Below are positions 62,511 to 64,000 of a stretch of 64,000 nt of DNA, piece after piece. The notes beneath the pieces are model-generated. The model saw nothing but the letters and a program-made list of their open reading frames with translations. It made no database searches and was not told the origin of the DNA. The position numbers and the translations under genes are program-made. Source of the stretch: Desulfovibrio sp. (lineage in GTDB: Bacteria; Desulfobacterota; Desulfovibrionia; Desulfovibrionales; Desulfovibrionaceae); NCBI RefSeq assembly GCF_034006445.1, contig NZ_JAVESS010000008.1, forward strand, positions 1 to 64,000, given 5' to 3'. Numbering within the stretch: position 1 is the first letter of the stretch; each line of letters begins with the position of its first letter.

Positions 62511-64000
62511 ATGACAACTGTTGGCATCAAGGCAGCCGCATACTGCCTGAACTTCGCGCCGGAACTGGCCCTGCACTATGGCGGCACTCCCGCTCAGGAA
62601 CGCCGTTCCAAGCCCGATTCGGAATTTCTGCGCGAACTGCCCAAGCACGCGCAGACCTGGGAACAGGCCGCTGCCTACGCCCCCAACAAGACCTATGTGG
62701 GCGGCATGAGCCTCGACGAACTGGAACAGGCCCCAACCCCCTGGATCGACAATCTGGGCGATCCGCAACGCTATGGAAAATTTGGCGAAATCATGCCCGA
62801 AGACGAGTTCATCGGGCTTATGGATATTTGCGACGTTTTTGACCTTATCTGGCTGGAGCAGGGCTTTGCCGCGGCAGTAGCCGAAAAGCTGGCTCGCAAC
62901 CCAGTCATGGGCGAAAAGCAGCTGGCCCGTCTGGAAAAAGGCAGGCCCGCAGCCGAACTGCTGGAAGTCATTGAAAAGCAGCACGCCCTGCCGCTCTACT
63001 TTGAAAACGCCCTGGTGGCCTGCTGCCGCCGGGCCCACGATACGGATGAAAACCTGGAAGCCGGGGTCATGCTGGAAAATCTGGCCAGCAAGGCCAGCGG
63101 CGTGCTGGCCCTGCTGCACCTCATCAAGAATGCGGGCATGGCTCCTGCCGACGTGGATTTTGTGGTGGAATGCTCCGAAGAAGCCGTGGGCGACTCCATG
63201 CAGCGCGGCGGCGGCAACATGGCCAAGGCCCTGGCCGAAATAGCCGAGTGCGTCAATGCCAGCGGCTTTGACGTGCGCGGCTTCTGCGCCGGGCCCGTGA
63301 CCGCCCTCATCACTTCGGCAGGCATGGTGGCCAGCGGCGTGCGGCCCAATGTGGTCGTGGTCAGCGGCGGCTCTGTGCCCAAGCTCTACATGAACGCCCG
63401 CGACCATATCAAGAAGGGCTTTGTTCCGCTTGAAAACTGCATCGGCAGCTTCGCCCTGCTGCTGACCCCCGACGACGGCCAGACCCCGGTCATGCGGCTG
63501 GAAGGCATCGGCAAGCATTCGGTGGGCGCGGGGGCTTCGCCCCAGGCCATCACCTCGGCCCTGACCTTTGAGCCCCTGTCCCGCGTGGGCCTGAAACTCA
63601 CGGATGTGGACAAGTACGCCCCTGAACTGCACAACGCCGAAGTCACCCTGCCCGCAGGCGCGGGCAACGTGCCCGAGGCCAACTACAAGATGATCGCGGC
63701 CCTCGCGGTCATGAAGGGGCAGATAGATCGGGCCGACATCCCCAAGTTTGTGGCGGAACACGGCATGCCCGGCTTTGCCCCCATCCAGGGGCACATCCCC
63801 TCCGGCGTACCCTATGTGGGCCACGCCATTGAAGATATCAAACAAGGCCGCATCAAGCGCGCCATGATCATAGGCAAGGGTAGCCTGTTCCTGGGCCGCC
63901 TGACCAACCTGGCCGACGGCGCTTCCTTTATTATGGAAGCCCCCGGCACGAGCGCGGCACAGGCGCAGAACGTCAGCCAGCAGGATGTGACCGAACTGCT
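62511..64000 (+). CDS. grdC: Glycine reductase component C subunit (beta), cut by the window end
   Basis: An open frame from ATG 62511 (GGAGG upstream) to the end of the window, 496 codons without a stop. The protein begins MTTVGIKAAAYCLNFAPELA and continues with LPKHAQTWEQAAAYAPNKTYVGG, as in GrdC, the large subunit of protein C that turns the carboxymethyl-selenol intermediate into acetyl phosphate. The family is related in fold to ketoacyl synthases. Because GrdC is about 510 residues long, only a few residues are missing. trxA, grdA and grdD are expected beyond the window. Confidence 0.92.
   Translation, partial: MTTVGIKAAAYCLNFAPELALHYGGTPAQERRSKPDSEFLRELPKHAQTWEQAAAYAPNKTYVGGMSLDELEQAPTPWIDNLGDPQRYGKFGEIMPEDEFIGLMDICDVFDLIWLEQGFAAAVAEKLARNPVMGEKQLARLEKGRPAAELLEVIEKQHALPLYFENALVACCRRAHDTDENLEAGVMLENLASKASGVLALLHLIKNAGMAPADVDFVVECSEEAVGDSMQRGGGNMAKALAEIAECVNASGFDVRGFCAGPVTALITSAGMVASGVRPNVVVVSGGSVPKLYMNARDHIKKGFVPLENCIGSFALLLTPDDGQTPVMRLEGIGKHSVGAGASPQAITSALTFEPLSRVGLKLTDVDKYAPELHNAEVTLPAGAGNVPEANYKMIAALAVMKGQIDRADIPKFVAEHGMPGFAPIQGHIPSGVPYVGHAIEDIKQGRIKRAMIIGKGSLFLGRLTNLADGASFIMEAPGTSAAQAQNVSQQDVTEL

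Noticed and set aside
62487..63845. 452-codon minus-strand frame at the window end
   Set aside because: Antisense of grdC, which is strongly recognisable on the plus strand but lacks a stop inside the window.

Overview
The window reads as chromosome of a sulfate-reducing deltaproteobacterium close to Desulfovibrio desulfuricans. This is inferred from gene content and not from a search. The main pointers are an NrfH/NrfA nitrite reductase next to a sigma-54 two-component pair, several multihaem c cytochromes, a DsrJOP-like membrane module, Desulfovibrio-type flagellins, and a selenoprotein glycine reductase operon. Most of the sequence is GC-rich with ordinary housekeeping genes. Two AT-richer genes at 11.4-13.4 kb stand out as foreign.

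Layout. 0.1-8.3 kb (minus strand): L,D-transpeptidase, pyrE, purB, an FmdB zinc ribbon, a 34-residue basic protein, larE and hisF/hisH. 8.6-11.1 kb: TauE/SafE exporter, murI and an HU-type protein. 11.2-13.8 kb: a small probable defence island (an AbiJ-NTD3-like gene and an unknown gene) bracketed by a 31-bp repeat of tRNA-Ser(UGA). 14.2-18.2 kb: two chemoreceptors with near-identical signalling halves. 18.7-26.4 kb: the nitrite locus, with an NrfR-like regulator and a haem-binding hybrid kinase (frameshifted) divergent from nrfH and a frameshifted nrfA. 26.7-36.2 kb: thioesterase, FMN reductase, FeoA, hexapeptide acyltransferase, a MrfA-MrfB-like helicase/nuclease fusion, Dyp peroxidase and polysaccharide deacetylase. 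36.5-41.0 kb: tRNA-Val, tRNA-Asp, a GGDEF/EAL protein and rimO. 41.2-44.2 kb: two near-identical flagellins in opposite orientation around an hsp20 gene. 44.6-46.5 kb: UPF0173 hydrolase, ubiX and tRNA-Arg.

46.7-55.2 kb holds the most unusual system. A PhnD-like binding protein overlaps a membrane-bound sigma-54 activator. Next comes a GG-N10-GC sigma-54 promoter, then a five-gene cluster: a Tat-exported FMN 2-hydroxyacid dehydrogenase-like protein, a fusion of a trihaem cytochrome with a PstS-like binding domain, a second trihaem cytochrome, a Tat-exported four-cluster ferredoxin and an NrfD-type membrane quinone protein. It looks like a periplasmic dehydrogenase or ligand-sensing respiratory complex that I do not recognise as described.

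55.5-57.6 kb: aldo/keto reductase and a divergent LysR regulator. 57.8-64.0 kb: a candidate structured small RNA, a glycine riboswitch, and the glycine reductase operon grdX-grdE-grdB(Sec)-trxB-grdC. grdX carries an in-frame UGA, and grdC runs off the window end.

Three families of small dispersed repeats run through the intergenic regions: a GC-rich palindrome, a TAGAGCA/TGCTCTA-bounded palindromic element, and a ~155-bp MITE-like repeat. One TAGAGCA element is inserted inside a copy of the GC-rich palindrome. No transposase, CRISPR array or rRNA was seen.
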